From NCBI GenBank assembly GCA_965279475.1, contig CBDIIA010000002.1, positions 62,001 to 126,000 of the forward strand: a stretch of DNA of 64,000 nucleotides, written 5' to 3'. Within the stretch, counting starts at the first letter, position 1; the number at the start of each line of letters is the position of its first letter. The translations under genes were made by a program, and so were the position numbers. Under the pieces are notes generated by a model, which worked only from the letters and a program-made list of their open reading frames with translations, made no database searches and was not told where the DNA came from. The DNA comes from Pseudorhodoferax sp965279475. GTDB lineage: Bacteria > Pseudomonadota > Gammaproteobacteria > Burkholderiales > Burkholderiaceae_C. Of the stretch, positions 16,854 to 24,670 are shown in pieces.

Positions 16854-18727
16854 CCGTACAGCACCGAGGGCAGCCACAGGCCGATGCCGGGGAACATGTA
16901 CAGGATGAACATCGCCACCACCTGCAGTCCCATGAACGGCATCATGCCCGCGAAGATCTGGTTCAGCGTCACCTCGGGCGGCGACACGCCCTTCAGGTAG
17001 AAGGCCGACATCGCGACCGGCGGCGACAGATAGGCCGTCTGCAGGTTGAGCGCCACCAGCAGGCCGAAGAACAGCGGGTCGACGCCGAAGTTGTCGAGCA
17101 GCGGCACGAAGATCGGCATGAAGATCACGATGATCTCGGTCCACTCCAGCGGCCAGCCCAGCAGGAAGATGATCAGTTGCGACAGCAGCAGGAACTGGAT
17201 CGGCGTGAGCCCCAGCGACATCACCCACCGCTCGATCACCTCCTGCCCGCCCAGGAGCGCGAACGCAGCCGAGAAGATGGCCGAGCCCACGAACAGCCAG
17301 CACACCATGCTGCTGGTCTTGGCGGTGAGAAACACCGACTCGCGCAGCACGCCGAACGTGAGGCGTCGGTAGGCCAGCGCCAGCAGCAGGCCGCCGAAGG
17401 CTCCGACCGCGGCCGCTTCGGTCGGTGTGGCCAGCCCGAGCACGATGCTGCCCAGCACCGCGCCGATCAGCACCGCCAGCGGCAGGAACGAGGTCGCCAG
17501 CATCTTCGCGACCTCGAAGCGCGCGGCATTCAGCCCGCTGTAGAACCAAACCGCCGCCGCAGCCAGCAAGGCCAGCGCGGCCCAGGGCAGCCACGCCGGC
17601 GTGGTGGGCGCGGCTTCGGCCGGCGCATCGTCCGTGCCTTTCGTGCCCTTGGCCGCCTCGCGCGGCGCCAGCGCGAACAGGCCTTGCGCTTGCGTGTCTG
17701 CATCGCCATCGGTCGCACTTTCCGCAGCCGGTGCGGCCTTGGCGGCCGCCAGCAAGGCAGATGTGCCTGGGCCGGTTGCGCCACTGCCGCCCCCCAACAC
17801 GCTCAAGCCCAGCAATGCGGCCAGCACCAGCGCCGGCGTGGCCATCAGCAATGCATAGGCGGCCAGCCGCGCGCGCGGCACGGCGGTGCCGCCGCGCATC
17901 AGCGCGCCCAGCACCAGGCCGAACATGCGGGTGCGGCCGCCCGTGCCGGACAGCGCGCCGACGTGGGGCGACAAGGGAACCTGGCGCTCCGCCTCGGGAA
18001 GCGGCGGCATCAGCGCCGGCTTGAGTCTGGCCAGCACCACGATGTAGACGATGTACACGCCGGCCAGCATCAGCCCCGGAAACAGCGCGCCGGCATAGAG
18101 CCGCACCACCGACACGCCGGCCGTGGCCCCATAGAGGATCAGCAGGATCGACGGCGGGATCAGCACGCCCAGGCAGCCGCCGGCAGTAATGGTGCCGGCG
18201 ATCACGCGCACGTCGTAGCCGGCCTTTAGCATCGCCGGCATCGCCAGCAGACCCATCAGCGTGATCACCGCGCCGACGATGCCTGTTGCGGTGGCGAACA
18301 CCGCGCAGGTCACCAGCGTGGCCACGGCCAGCGCGCCGGGCACGCGGGCCATCGCCAGGTGCAGGCTCACGAACAGCTTCTCGATCAGGTTCGAGCGCTC
18401 GACGACGTAGCCCATGAAGACGAACAGCGGGATCGAGATCAACACGTCGTTGGTCATCACCGAATAGGCGCGCTGCACCATCAAGTCGAGCGTCTGCTGC
18501 CAGGCCACCGCCGGATCGACCCGCGAATACGCGATGAACGCGAAGATCACGCCCATGCCCATCAGCGTGAAGGCGGTCGGAAACCCCAGCATGATGCCGA
18601 CCACTACCGTCGCCAGCATCAGCAGGCCGACGTGGCCGTTCTGCAGATGGCCCCAGGGTGTGAGCACGGCCACCATCAGCAGCACCAGTGCCATCATGCC
18701 GAGGCCGAAACACAGCTCCTTCTTCAC
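16850..18727 (-). CDS. TRAP transporter large permease (DctM family) with a large internal insertion
   Basis: 625 aa; typical DctM proteins have about 425. The GTG start at 18727 overlaps the DctQ stop (GTGA). The N-terminal half has FPTAFTLMGMGV, the ISIPLFVFMGYVVERSNL region and CAVFATATGIVGAVITLMG, all DctM-like. The second half resumes with FYSGLNAARFEVAKMLATSFLPLAVLIG-type sequence and ends in membrane helices. Between them, roughly residues 225-370, lie about 150 residues containing two added hydrophobic segments and a Gly/Ala-rich hydrophilic linker. Large DctM variants of this kind exist in Burkholderiales. With DctQ and DctP it drives sodium- or proton-coupled uptake of an organic acid. 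Confidence 0.9.
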   Translation of the reverse strand: MKKELCFGLGMMALVLLMVAVLTPWGHLQNGHVGLLMLATVVVGIMLGFPTAFTLMGMGVIFAFIAYSRVDPAVAWQQTLDLMVQRAYSVMTNDVLISIPLFVFMGYVVERSNLIEKLFVSLHLAMARVPGALAVATLVTCAVFATATGIVGAVITLMGLLAMPAMLKAGYDVRVIAGTITAGGCLGVLIPPSILLILYGATAGVSVVRLYAGALFPGLMLAGVYIVYIVVLARLKPALMPPLPEAERQVPLSPHVGALSGTGGRTRMFGLVLGALMRGGTAVPRARLAAYALLMATPALVLAALLGLSVLGGGSGATGPGTSALLAAAKAAPAAESATDGDADTQAQGLFALAPREAAKGTKGTDDAPAEAAPTTPAWLPWAALALLAAAAVWFYSGLNAARFEVAKMLATSFLPLAVLIGAVLGSIVLGLATPTEAAAVGAFGGLLLALAYRRLTFGVLRESVFLTAKTSSMVCWLFVGSAIFSAAFALLGGQEVIERWVMSLGLTPIQFLLLSQLIIFLLGWPLEWTEIIVIFMPIFVPLLDNFGVDPLFFGLLVALNLQTAYLSPPVAMSAFYLKGVSPPEVTLNQIFAGMMPFMGLQVVAMFILYMFPGIGLWLPSVLYG

Positions 18728-19314
18728 GCGGCCGCCTTCGTGGCGCCATCGCCCTCGATCTGCGCCTTGAGTTTGTCGACGTCGACCTCCTGCACATCTT
18801 CCTTGCGCGGCGCCCAGACACCGGTGCGGATGCACGCAATGCAGCGCAGCATCTCGGCCACGCCCTGCAGCAGCAGCAAGGCGCCGGCGGCCGGGATCAG
18901 CATCTTGAGCGGGTACACCGGCGGGCCGTCGGTGGTCAGGCTCGAATGCTCGCGAATGGCCCACGAGTCGACCGCGAAACCATAACCGGCCCAGACCAGC
19001 GCCACCACGCCGGGGCAGAAGAACACCCCGTACAGCACCAGGTCGATCATGGCCTGCGTGCGCGGCGCGAGCATGCCGTAGAGGATGTCGCCGCGCACAT
19101 GATTCTGCTGCGCCAGCGTGTAGGCGCCGCCCATCATGAACAGCGCGCCGAAACACATGATCGACGCGTCGAGCACCCAGGCATGCGGCGTGCCGAGGAA
19201 GTAGCGCGCGAACACCTCGAACACGATGATCCCGACCAGCAGCACGATCAGCCAGCCGAAGGCGTGGCCGACGAAGGTCGAGATGCGGTCGCAGGCGCGC
19301 AGCATCGCGTTCAT
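18724..19314 (-). CDS. TRAP transporter small permease (DctQ family)
   Basis: 196 aa with four membrane segments: WLIVLLVGIIVFEVFARYF, SIMCFGALFMMGGAYTL, DLVLYGVFFCPGVVALVW and LIPAAGALLLLQGVAEML. The family features FEVFARY and the QQNHVRGDI loop are present. A charged C-terminal tail (KEDVQEVDVDKLKAQIEG) extends past the last helix. It lies 7 bases after dctP and overlaps the GTG start of the large subunit by 4 bases. Confidence 0.9.
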   Translation of the reverse strand: MNAMLRACDRISTFVGHAFGWLIVLLVGIIVFEVFARYFLGTPHAWVLDASIMCFGALFMMGGAYTLAQQNHVRGDILYGMLAPRTQAMIDLVLYGVFFCPGVVALVWAGYGFAVDSWAIREHSSLTTDGPPVYPLKMLIPAAGALLLLQGVAEMLRCIACIRTGVWAPRKEDVQEVDVDKLKAQIEGDGATKAAA

Positions 19315-19321
19315 GCGGTCC

Positions 19322-20446
19322 TCAAGTGAAGAACTTGCGATAGGCGGGTTGCGCGTCGACCGTGGTGAGTTCGGCCCAGTACACGACCTTCTTGGCCCAG
19401 GCCTTCTGCGACTCGACGACCTTGGCGAACAGCGGGTTCTCGGCGCTGCGCGCGGTGGTCACCTTGACCCAGGCGTCGAGCTGCGCGTTGAGGATCGGCT
19501 GCGGCGTGCGCATGACCTTGACCTTGTCCTTGGTCTGCAGCAGGTTCAGGTCGTCGGACATGCGGTCCATCGACTTCCAGGCCATCTGCGAGTTGGCGGC
19601 CAGCACCGCCATGTCCATCGCCGCCTTCACATCGGCGGGCAGCGCGTCGTACTTGGGCTTGTGGAAGCTGAGCTCGAACATGTTGTTGGCCATGTGGTAG
19701 CTCTGCAGGTAGTAGTTCTTCGCGACATCAGGGAACCCGAGGATCCGGTCGTCGGTGATGTTGGCGAACTCGGCCGCGTCGATCACGCCGCGCTCCAGCG
19801 AGGGCACGATGTCGGACGGCGCCAGCTGCACGGGTGCCGCGCCCATCTCCTTCATCATGTCGACCGCCAGGCCCGCCGTACGGTACTTCAGGCCCTTCAG
19901 GTCGGCCGCGGTCTTGACCTCTTTCTTGAACCAGCCGAAGGGCTCGGTCGGCACCGGGCCATACAGCAGCGACACCACGTCGAGCTTGGCTGCAGCGAGC
20001 ACCTCGGCATACAGCTGCTTGCCGCCGCCGTATTCGACCCAGCCCAGCGTCTGGTTGGAGTCGAGCCCGAAGTTCGGGCCGGCGCCGTACAGGCCGAAGG
20101 CCGTGTTGCGGCCGAACCAGAAACCCGGCACGCCGTGGCCGCCATCGATCGTGCCCTTGGACACGGCATCGATCAGCTGCAGCGCCGGCACCACGGCGCC
20201 CGAGGGCAGCATCTGGATCTTGACCCGGCCGCCGGTGGCCTGTTCGATGCTCTTGCACACATCGAGCGCGAACTCATGAAAGATCGCCTTGGCCGGCCAG
20301 GCGCTCTGGAACCGGAAGGTCGTGCTCTGCGCCACCGCCACCGCAGGGGCCGCCATGGCGATGCCGCCCAGTGCGCCCATCTTCAGGGCATGGCGCCGGC
20401 TGTTGTGTGGAGCAGAGGTCGTTGCGGCGTCGGGATCGGACTTCAT
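19322..20446 (-). CDS. TRAP transporter solute-binding protein (DctP family)
   Basis: 374 aa periplasmic binding protein that captures the substrate for the DctQM membrane pair. The leader has twin arginines at 17-18 (NSRRHALKMG) and a hydrophobic stretch ending AVAQS, so Tat export is likely. DctP features follow: FRFQSAWPAK, VKIQMLPSGAVVP and LKGLKYRTAGLAVDMMKEMG with the conserved Arg that clamps a carboxylate. It resembles the group of TRAP proteins that bind 2-oxoacids and related acids. It is the first gene behind the sigma-54 promoter match at 20484-20499. Confidence 0.92.
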   Translation of the reverse strand: MKSDPDAATTSAPHNSRRHALKMGALGGIAMAAPAVAVAQSTTFRFQSAWPAKAIFHEFALDVCKSIEQATGGRVKIQMLPSGAVVPALQLIDAVSKGTIDGGHGVPGFWFGRNTAFGLYGAGPNFGLDSNQTLGWVEYGGGKQLYAEVLAAAKLDVVSLLYGPVPTEPFGWFKKEVKTAADLKGLKYRTAGLAVDMMKEMGAAPVQLAPSDIVPSLERGVIDAAEFANITDDRILGFPDVAKNYYLQSYHMANNMFELSFHKPKYDALPADVKAAMDMAVLAANSQMAWKSMDRMSDDLNLLQTKDKVKVMRTPQPILNAQLDAWVKVTTARSAENPLFAKVVESQKAWAKKVVYWAELTTVDAQPAYRKFFT

Positions 20447-20483
20447 GGGCAGACTCCAGTTGGGGGTGGTGATGTCCCCCGAC

Positions 20484-20499
20484 TGCAAGCCGCGTGCCA
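20484..20499 (-). promoter_or_regulatory. Sigma-54 (RpoN) promoter, perfect core match
   Basis: On the minus strand this reads TGGCACGCGGCTTGCA, which matches the sigma-54 consensus TGGCACG-N4-TTGCW at every defined position. It points toward dctP, whose ATG is at 20446, leaving a leader of roughly 25-30 bases. No enhancer-binding activator gene is present nearby. Confidence 0.8.
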
Positions 20500-20593
20500 A
20501 TTAAGAATGGACGCAATTCCATGAAAGTGGAGGCAGCCACAGCGGGGTCGGCACCAGCGAAGTGCGGTCTCGACCAAAAAACACGCCCCATAA

Positions 20594-20607
20594 GGGAATT
20601 AATTCCC
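20594..20607. promoter_or_regulatory. 14-bp perfect palindrome upstream of the TRAP promoter
   Basis: GGGAATTAATTCCC sits about 95 bases upstream of the sigma-54 match, a suitable place for an activator site. Flanking CCCATA and TATTGGG extend the symmetry with one unpaired base. It also lies 27 bases past the end of the XRE-cupin gene, so it could instead act as that gene's terminator or operator. Related GGAATT/AATTCC words occur at 20515-20520 and at 21315-21320. Confidence 0.55.
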
Positions 20608-20633
20608 CTATTGGGTGCAATCGAACCGATGCC

Positions 20634-21314
20634 TCAGCGCCGGAACGGCGTGCTGTCGATCACCAGGAAGTACTGGCAGTCGCTGCTGCCCAGGTTGCGG
20701 AACTCGTGCGTGCGTGTGGCCTGGAAATAGACCGCGTCACCGGCTTCGAGCCGCAGCACCTGCTCGCCCAGATGCGCCTCGAGCGTGCCGCTCAACACGT
20801 AGATGTATTCGTCGGTGCCGCGCCTGTGGGCCGTGAACTCGCCGGTGGACGAACCGGGCGGCAGCGTGTTGAGCACCCAGTCAATGCCACGGCCGGGCAG
20901 GATCGGCGAAATGCAGCGGCGCATGAAACCCGAGGTCTGGTCCCGCAGCACGGGCTGCACACGCTGGGGCAGCAGCACCACTTCCTGCTCTTCTGGCTCG
21001 ACCAGCAACTGCGAGAAGGTCACGCCCAGCGCCTCGGCCAGCCGCGACAGCACCGAGGTCGACGGTACAGCCTCGGCCCGCTCGATCTTCGAGATCATCG
21101 AGCGGCTGACCCCCGACAGATCGGCCAGTTGCTCGATCGCCATGCCCTTGCTCTTGCGCCGCGTGCGCAGCGCATCGGCCAGACTGGCCAGGTGTTCGGC
21201 CCGGTCCTTGCGCCCCGCCGCCGGGTCGGCAGCGGCAGCCGGCAGCACCTCGGCGGACGCTGCAACGGGTGCGACCACGGCAACAGCTTGACTGGCCTTC
21301 TTCTTGCTTGGCAT
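20634..21314 (-). CDS. XRE-family regulator with C-terminal cupin domain
   Basis: 226 aa. An Ala/Lys-rich N-terminal tail leads to a helix-turn-helix of the XRE type (about 46-100: MAIEQLADLSGVSRSMISKIER) and then a cupin ligand domain (about 140-226: RRGTDEYIYVLSGTLEAHLGEQ then LEAGDAVYFQATRTHEFRN). This PuuR/SutR-like design usually controls uptake or catabolism of small nitrogen or carbon compounds. The ATG at 21314 is chosen because the conserved body follows and the divergent gene begins at 21361. Targets may be the TRAP operon downstream and the divergent metallohydrolase. Confidence 0.9.
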   Translation of the reverse strand: MPSKKKASQAVAVVAPVAASAEVLPAAAADPAAGRKDRAEHLASLADALRTRRKSKGMAIEQLADLSGVSRSMISKIERAEAVPSTSVLSRLAEALGVTFSQLLVEPEEQEVVLLPQRVQPVLRDQTSGFMRRCISPILPGRGIDWVLNTLPPGSSTGEFTAHRRGTDEYIYVLSGTLEAHLGEQVLRLEAGDAVYFQATRTHEFRNLGSSDCQYFLVIDSTPFRR

Positions 21315-21360
21315 GGAATTCTTAAATAGTGGAATATTTCTACAAACAATAGGAGCCAGT

Positions 21361-22212
21361 ATGCCCGACGGGGATTTCATCAAATACTACGGCTGGTCGG
21401 CGATCGAGCTGCGCGTGCAGGGCAGATCGATCTTCTTCGATCCGTTCTTCCGGCCCTATTGCGGCGCCCACTGGTTCGACCTGCCCGATTTTGCCCATGC
21501 CGACCTGGTCTGCGTGACGCACGGCCACGAAGAGCACTATCTCGACGTACCCGCGGTGCTGCAGGCCAGCGGCGCCCGCGCGGTGGCCACGCCCTCGGTG
21601 TGCCGCTTCCTGGGCAAGCGCAACAAGATCCCGGCGGCGCAACTGCTGCCCACCGAATGGGGCGCCTCGGTCGAGGCCGATGGCTTCCGCATCAGCCTGT
21701 TCCCGTGGAAACACCGCGACATCAACCTGGTGAAGGCCATGACCAAGGCGGTCTTCCACGGCAATGCCACGCAGCTCTCGTGGGCCTGGAGTAGCGCCAC
21801 CAATGCGCCGTTCTATTCGGGCTACACCGGCTTCCACGTGACGCTGCCCGATGGCCGCACGGTGCTGAACTACAACGAAGGCTTCAACTCGAAGATGACC
21901 GACGACGACCTGGCCGTGCTCAAGCGCCAGTACCCCAAGGTCGACGTGCTGCTGGCCGGCATGCAGCTGTTCTTCATCGACGACGTGGTGCGTGGTGTGA
22001 AGGCGCTGCAGCCCAAGGTGGTGTTTCTGTATCCGCCGCACGAGAAGTTCCACGAAATGATGGAGGTGACCTCGGCGCCGTGGGACGACTTTGCGTCTGC
22101 GATCCGGCGGGCCTGTCCTGGGGTGCGGGTGCTGGTGGCGTACCCGGGCACGGTGCTGCATCTGGGGGACTATGCGGACTCGCTGGACGCACCGCGGCGC
22201 ATGGCGGCCTGA
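21361..22212 (+). CDS. UlaG-like metallo-beta-lactamase-fold hydrolase
   Basis: 283 aa of the metallo-beta-lactamase superfamily, UlaG/UPF0173-like branch (IKYYGWSAIELRVQGRSIFFDPF). The metal motif is THGHEEHYLD: His54, His56 and His59 are kept, while the Asp of the common HxHxDH motif is Glu58. A strong AGGAG site precedes the ATG at 21361. The gap to the divergent XRE-cupin gene is only 46 bases, so the promoters overlap. The substrate is unknown; a lactone or phosphoester is possible. It contains no signal peptide. Confidence 0.85.
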   Translation: MPDGDFIKYYGWSAIELRVQGRSIFFDPFFRPYCGAHWFDLPDFAHADLVCVTHGHEEHYLDVPAVLQASGARAVATPSVCRFLGKRNKIPAAQLLPTEWGASVEADGFRISLFPWKHRDINLVKAMTKAVFHGNATQLSWAWSSATNAPFYSGYTGFHVTLPDGRTVLNYNEGFNSKMTDDDLAVLKRQYPKVDVLLAGMQLFFIDDVVRGVKALQPKVVFLYPPHEKFHEMMEVTSAPWDDFASAIRRACPGVRVLVAYPGTVLHLGDYADSLDAPRRMAA

Positions 22213-22238
22213 GGACGGAATCCGCGGGAGGATGCGGT

Positions 22239-22274
22239 CCTTTCAAGGGCGACAATGCCTTCCGCATTGAAAGG
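22239..22274. promoter_or_regulatory. Nested dyads spanning the fahA ribosome-binding site
   Basis: CCTTTCAA (22239-22246) and TTGAAAGG (22267-22274) are perfect inverted copies. Inside them, CAATGC (22253-22258) and GCATTG (22264-22269) form a second stem. The right outer arm supplies the AAAGGA ribosome site of fahA, so a fold here could hide it; a protein operator is equally possible. Confidence 0.5.
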
Positions 22275-22281
22275 ATTCGCC

Positions 22282-23550
22282 ATGACACGACTGAATGCCA
22301 CCCACGACGCCCAGCTGCGCAGCTGGGTCGCAACCGCCAACCTTGCAGGGGCTGACTTCCCGATCCAGAACCTGCCGTTCGGACGTTTCCGCCCCACCGG
22401 CAGCGCGGAGCGCTTTCGCATCGGTGTGGCCATCGGTGACCAGGTGCTCGACCTGAAGGCGAGTGGCCTGATCGACACCGATGACATGAATGCGCTGATG
22501 GCCGCGCCGGACGACCGGCGCCAGGCGCTGCGATTGGCGATCTCGCAAGGCCTGCGCGAAGGCAGCGCGCAACAGGCCGCGTGGTCGAAGGCGCTGCTGC
22601 CGCAGGCATCGGTCGAACTCACGGTGCCTTGCCGCATCGGCGACTACACGGACTTCTACACGAGCGTCCACCATGCGACCACGGTCGGCAAGCAATTTCG
22701 CCCCGACAACCCCTTGCTGCCGAACTACAAGTGGGTGCCGATCGGCTACCACGGCCGCGCCTCCTCGATCATCGCCAGCGGGCAGCCGTTCAAGCGTCCG
22801 CGTGGGCAGGCCAAGGCGCCGGACGCCGACACACCGACCCTGGGGCCGTCGCGGCGCCTCGACTACGAGCTCGAGCTCGGATGGTTCATCGGCCGCGGCA
22901 ACGCGCAGGGCGAGCCCATCGCCATGGCCGAGGCCGAGCAGCATCTGTTCGGCGTGTCCCTGTTCAACGATTGGTCCGCGCGCGACATCCAGGGCTGGGA
23001 GTACCAGCCGCTGGGTCCCTTCCTGTCGAAGAACTTCGCCAGCACGGTCTCTCCGTGGCTGGTGACCACGGAGGCGTTGGCGCCATTTCGCGTCGCATTC
23101 GAGCGGCCCGCGGGCGACCCGCAGCCGTTGCCGTATCTGGATTCGCCACTCAATCGCACACAGGGCGCGTTCTCGATCACGCTGGAAGTGCTGCTGCAGT
23201 CCGCAAGAATGCGTGCCGCCGGCGAAGCACCCGTCCGCCTGTCGATCGTGAACACCGCGCAGGCCGCGTACTGGACGCCAGCGCAGCTGGTCGCGCACCA
23301 CACCGTCAACGGATGCAACCTCCAGCCCGGCGACCTGCTCGGCTCGGGCACGCTGTCCGGGCCGGAGGCGGGGCAGGCCGGCTCCCTGATGGAACTGAGT
23401 GCCGGCGGCAGGCAGCCCATCGACCTTCCGAACGGCGAGAAGCGCACCTTCCTCGAAGACGGCGACACCCTGATCCTTCGTGGCTGGTGCGAAGCCGAGG
23501 GTGCAGTCCGCATCGGGCTCGGATCGGCCGTGGGCACCGTTCTTCCATGA
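22282..23550 (+). CDS. fahA: Fumarylacetoacetase
   Basis: Cleaves fumarylacetoacetate to fumarate and acetoacetate, the last step of tyrosine/homogentisate breakdown. It is 422 aa, the normal length. The N-terminal beta domain (about 20-115) is followed by the catalytic domain with DYTDFYTSVHHATTVGKQF (metal Asp and catalytic His), YELELGWFIG (two metal Glu), LFNDWSARDIQGWEY (metal Asp) and SKNF (Lys). The ATG at 22282 follows AAAGGA; an ATG at 22255 lacks such a site. Homogentisate dioxygenase is not in the window. A broken LysR start lies right after it. Confidence 0.95.
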   Translation: MTRLNATHDAQLRSWVATANLAGADFPIQNLPFGRFRPTGSAERFRIGVAIGDQVLDLKASGLIDTDDMNALMAAPDDRRQALRLAISQGLREGSAQQAAWSKALLPQASVELTVPCRIGDYTDFYTSVHHATTVGKQFRPDNPLLPNYKWVPIGYHGRASSIIASGQPFKRPRGQAKAPDADTPTLGPSRRLDYELELGWFIGRGNAQGEPIAMAEAEQHLFGVSLFNDWSARDIQGWEYQPLGPFLSKNFASTVSPWLVTTEALAPFRVAFERPAGDPQPLPYLDSPLNRTQGAFSITLEVLLQSARMRAAGEAPVRLSIVNTAQAAYWTPAQLVAHHTVNGCNLQPGDLLGSGTLSGPEAGQAGSLMELSAGGRQPIDLPNGEKRTFLEDGDTLILRGWCEAEGAVRIGLGSAVGTVLP

Positions 23551-23569
23551 CGCGGGGTGCCACGTGTCG

Positions 23570-23671
23570 ATGGATCTGCGCGATCTCCAGTATTCCGAGG
23601 TCATCGCCGAGCTCGAGCACATGGGGCGCGCCGCCGAGCGGCTGCACCGCAAGCAGCCCGCGCTGACCAGC
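23570..23671 (+). pseudogene. LysR-family regulator, N-terminal relic
   Basis: From the ATG at 23570 the frame reads MDLRDLQYSEVIAELEHMG then RAAERLHRKQPALTSS, the first helices of a LysR winged HTH. After about 34 codons the match stops; the frame continues as unrelated residues to a stop near 23740. A normal LysR protein has about 300 aa, so most of it is missing. The remainder of the region matches another gene family in a different frame. Confidence 0.75.
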
Positions 23672-23674
23672 TCT

Positions 23675-23750
23675 CGGGAAAAGCGAAAGAGGTGGCGCGG
23701 ACAATTGCGTTTCTGCCTGGTGAAGGGGCCAGTTTTCTAACTTGGGGTGG
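23675..23750 (+). pseudogene. Short-chain dehydrogenase, C-terminal relic
   Basis: In the frame one base away from the LysR relic, this reads GKAKEVARTIAFLPGEGASFLT, which resembles the end of SDR proteins (R.EE.A..V.FLAS..ASF.TG). No SDR start or Rossmann motif remains upstream. It directly abuts the LysR relic, as expected from a deletion that fused two gene remnants. Confidence 0.55.
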
Positions 23751-23792
23751 AAGCGACAGAGCACATCGGGGGGCCATGGTGCGAATGCAGCG

Positions 23793-24581
23793 CTACGAAC
23801 CTCCCCGCTCCTGCCTCTTCCCCCGCCGCGACAACATGTTCAATCCCTCCACCAAAGTAGAAAACGCCATCGCCGCATAGATATACCCCTTCGGCACATG
23901 CACCCCGAACCCATCGGCGATCAACACGGCGCCGATCATCAGCAGGAAGCCGAGCGCGAGCATCACGACGGTCGGGTTGCGGTTGATGAAGTTCGCCAGC
24001 GGCTCGGCCGCCAGCAGCATCACGGCCACCGCCACGATCACAGCGATGACCATCACGGCGAGGTTGTCCGTCATGCCGACGGCGGTCAGGATGGAGTCGA
24101 CGGAGAACACCATGTCCAGCAGCACGATCTGGACGATCACCGACGAGAACGCGATCGTGGCCGTGGCGCCCGTATCAAACACGTCCCCCGTGGGGGCGGG
24201 GTCGACGGCGTGGTGGATCTCCTTGGTGGCTTTCCAGATCAGGAACAGGCCACCCGCGATCAGGATCAAGTCTCTCCACGAGAACCGGGTTTCGAAGCCG
24301 GGCTCGCCGTTGGCACCGACCGGACCCGACCAGCCCAGATCGAAAACGGGTGTGGTCAGCCCCACCAGCCACGCGATCATCGACAGCAGGGCCAGCCGCG
24401 TCACGAGCGCCAGCGCGATGCCGATGCGCCGTGCCCGCTTGCGTTGGGCCTCGGGCAGCTTGTTGGAAAGAATCGAGATGAAGATCAGGTTGTCGATGCC
24501 CAGCACCACTTCCATGATGACCAGCGCCACCAAGGCGGCCCAGGCGGCCGGATCGGAGAAAAGGGCTTGCAGACTACTCAT
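23793..24581 (-). CDS. TerC-family integral membrane protein
   Basis: 262 aa with about seven membrane helices. The two TerC hallmark segments are present: MEVVLGIDNLIFISIL near residue 23 and LLDMVFSVDSILTAVGM near 155, whose acidic residues in the membrane are typical of metal-ion exporters of this family (Alx, MeeF/MeeY, TerC). A role in manganese or calcium export to load secreted proteins is known for some relatives; for this protein it is inference. It stands alone between the LysR/SDR relic and the binding-protein gene. Confidence 0.9.
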   Translation of the reverse strand: MSSLQALFSDPAAWAALVALVIMEVVLGIDNLIFISILSNKLPEAQRKRARRIGIALALVTRLALLSMIAWLVGLTTPVFDLGWSGPVGANGEPGFETRFSWRDLILIAGGLFLIWKATKEIHHAVDPAPTGDVFDTGATATIAFSSVIVQIVLLDMVFSVDSILTAVGMTDNLAVMVIAVIVAVAVMLLAAEPLANFINRNPTVVMLALGFLLMIGAVLIADGFGVHVPKGYIYAAMAFSTLVEGLNMLSRRGKRQERGGS

Positions 24582-24670
24582 GACGTTCCTGCGCAGTTGT
24601 GGCGTGACCCCGGATCATGCCGGGCGCCAGCTCGCGCGGCCAATCCCGTGGGCGGCATCCGGGATTGAAG

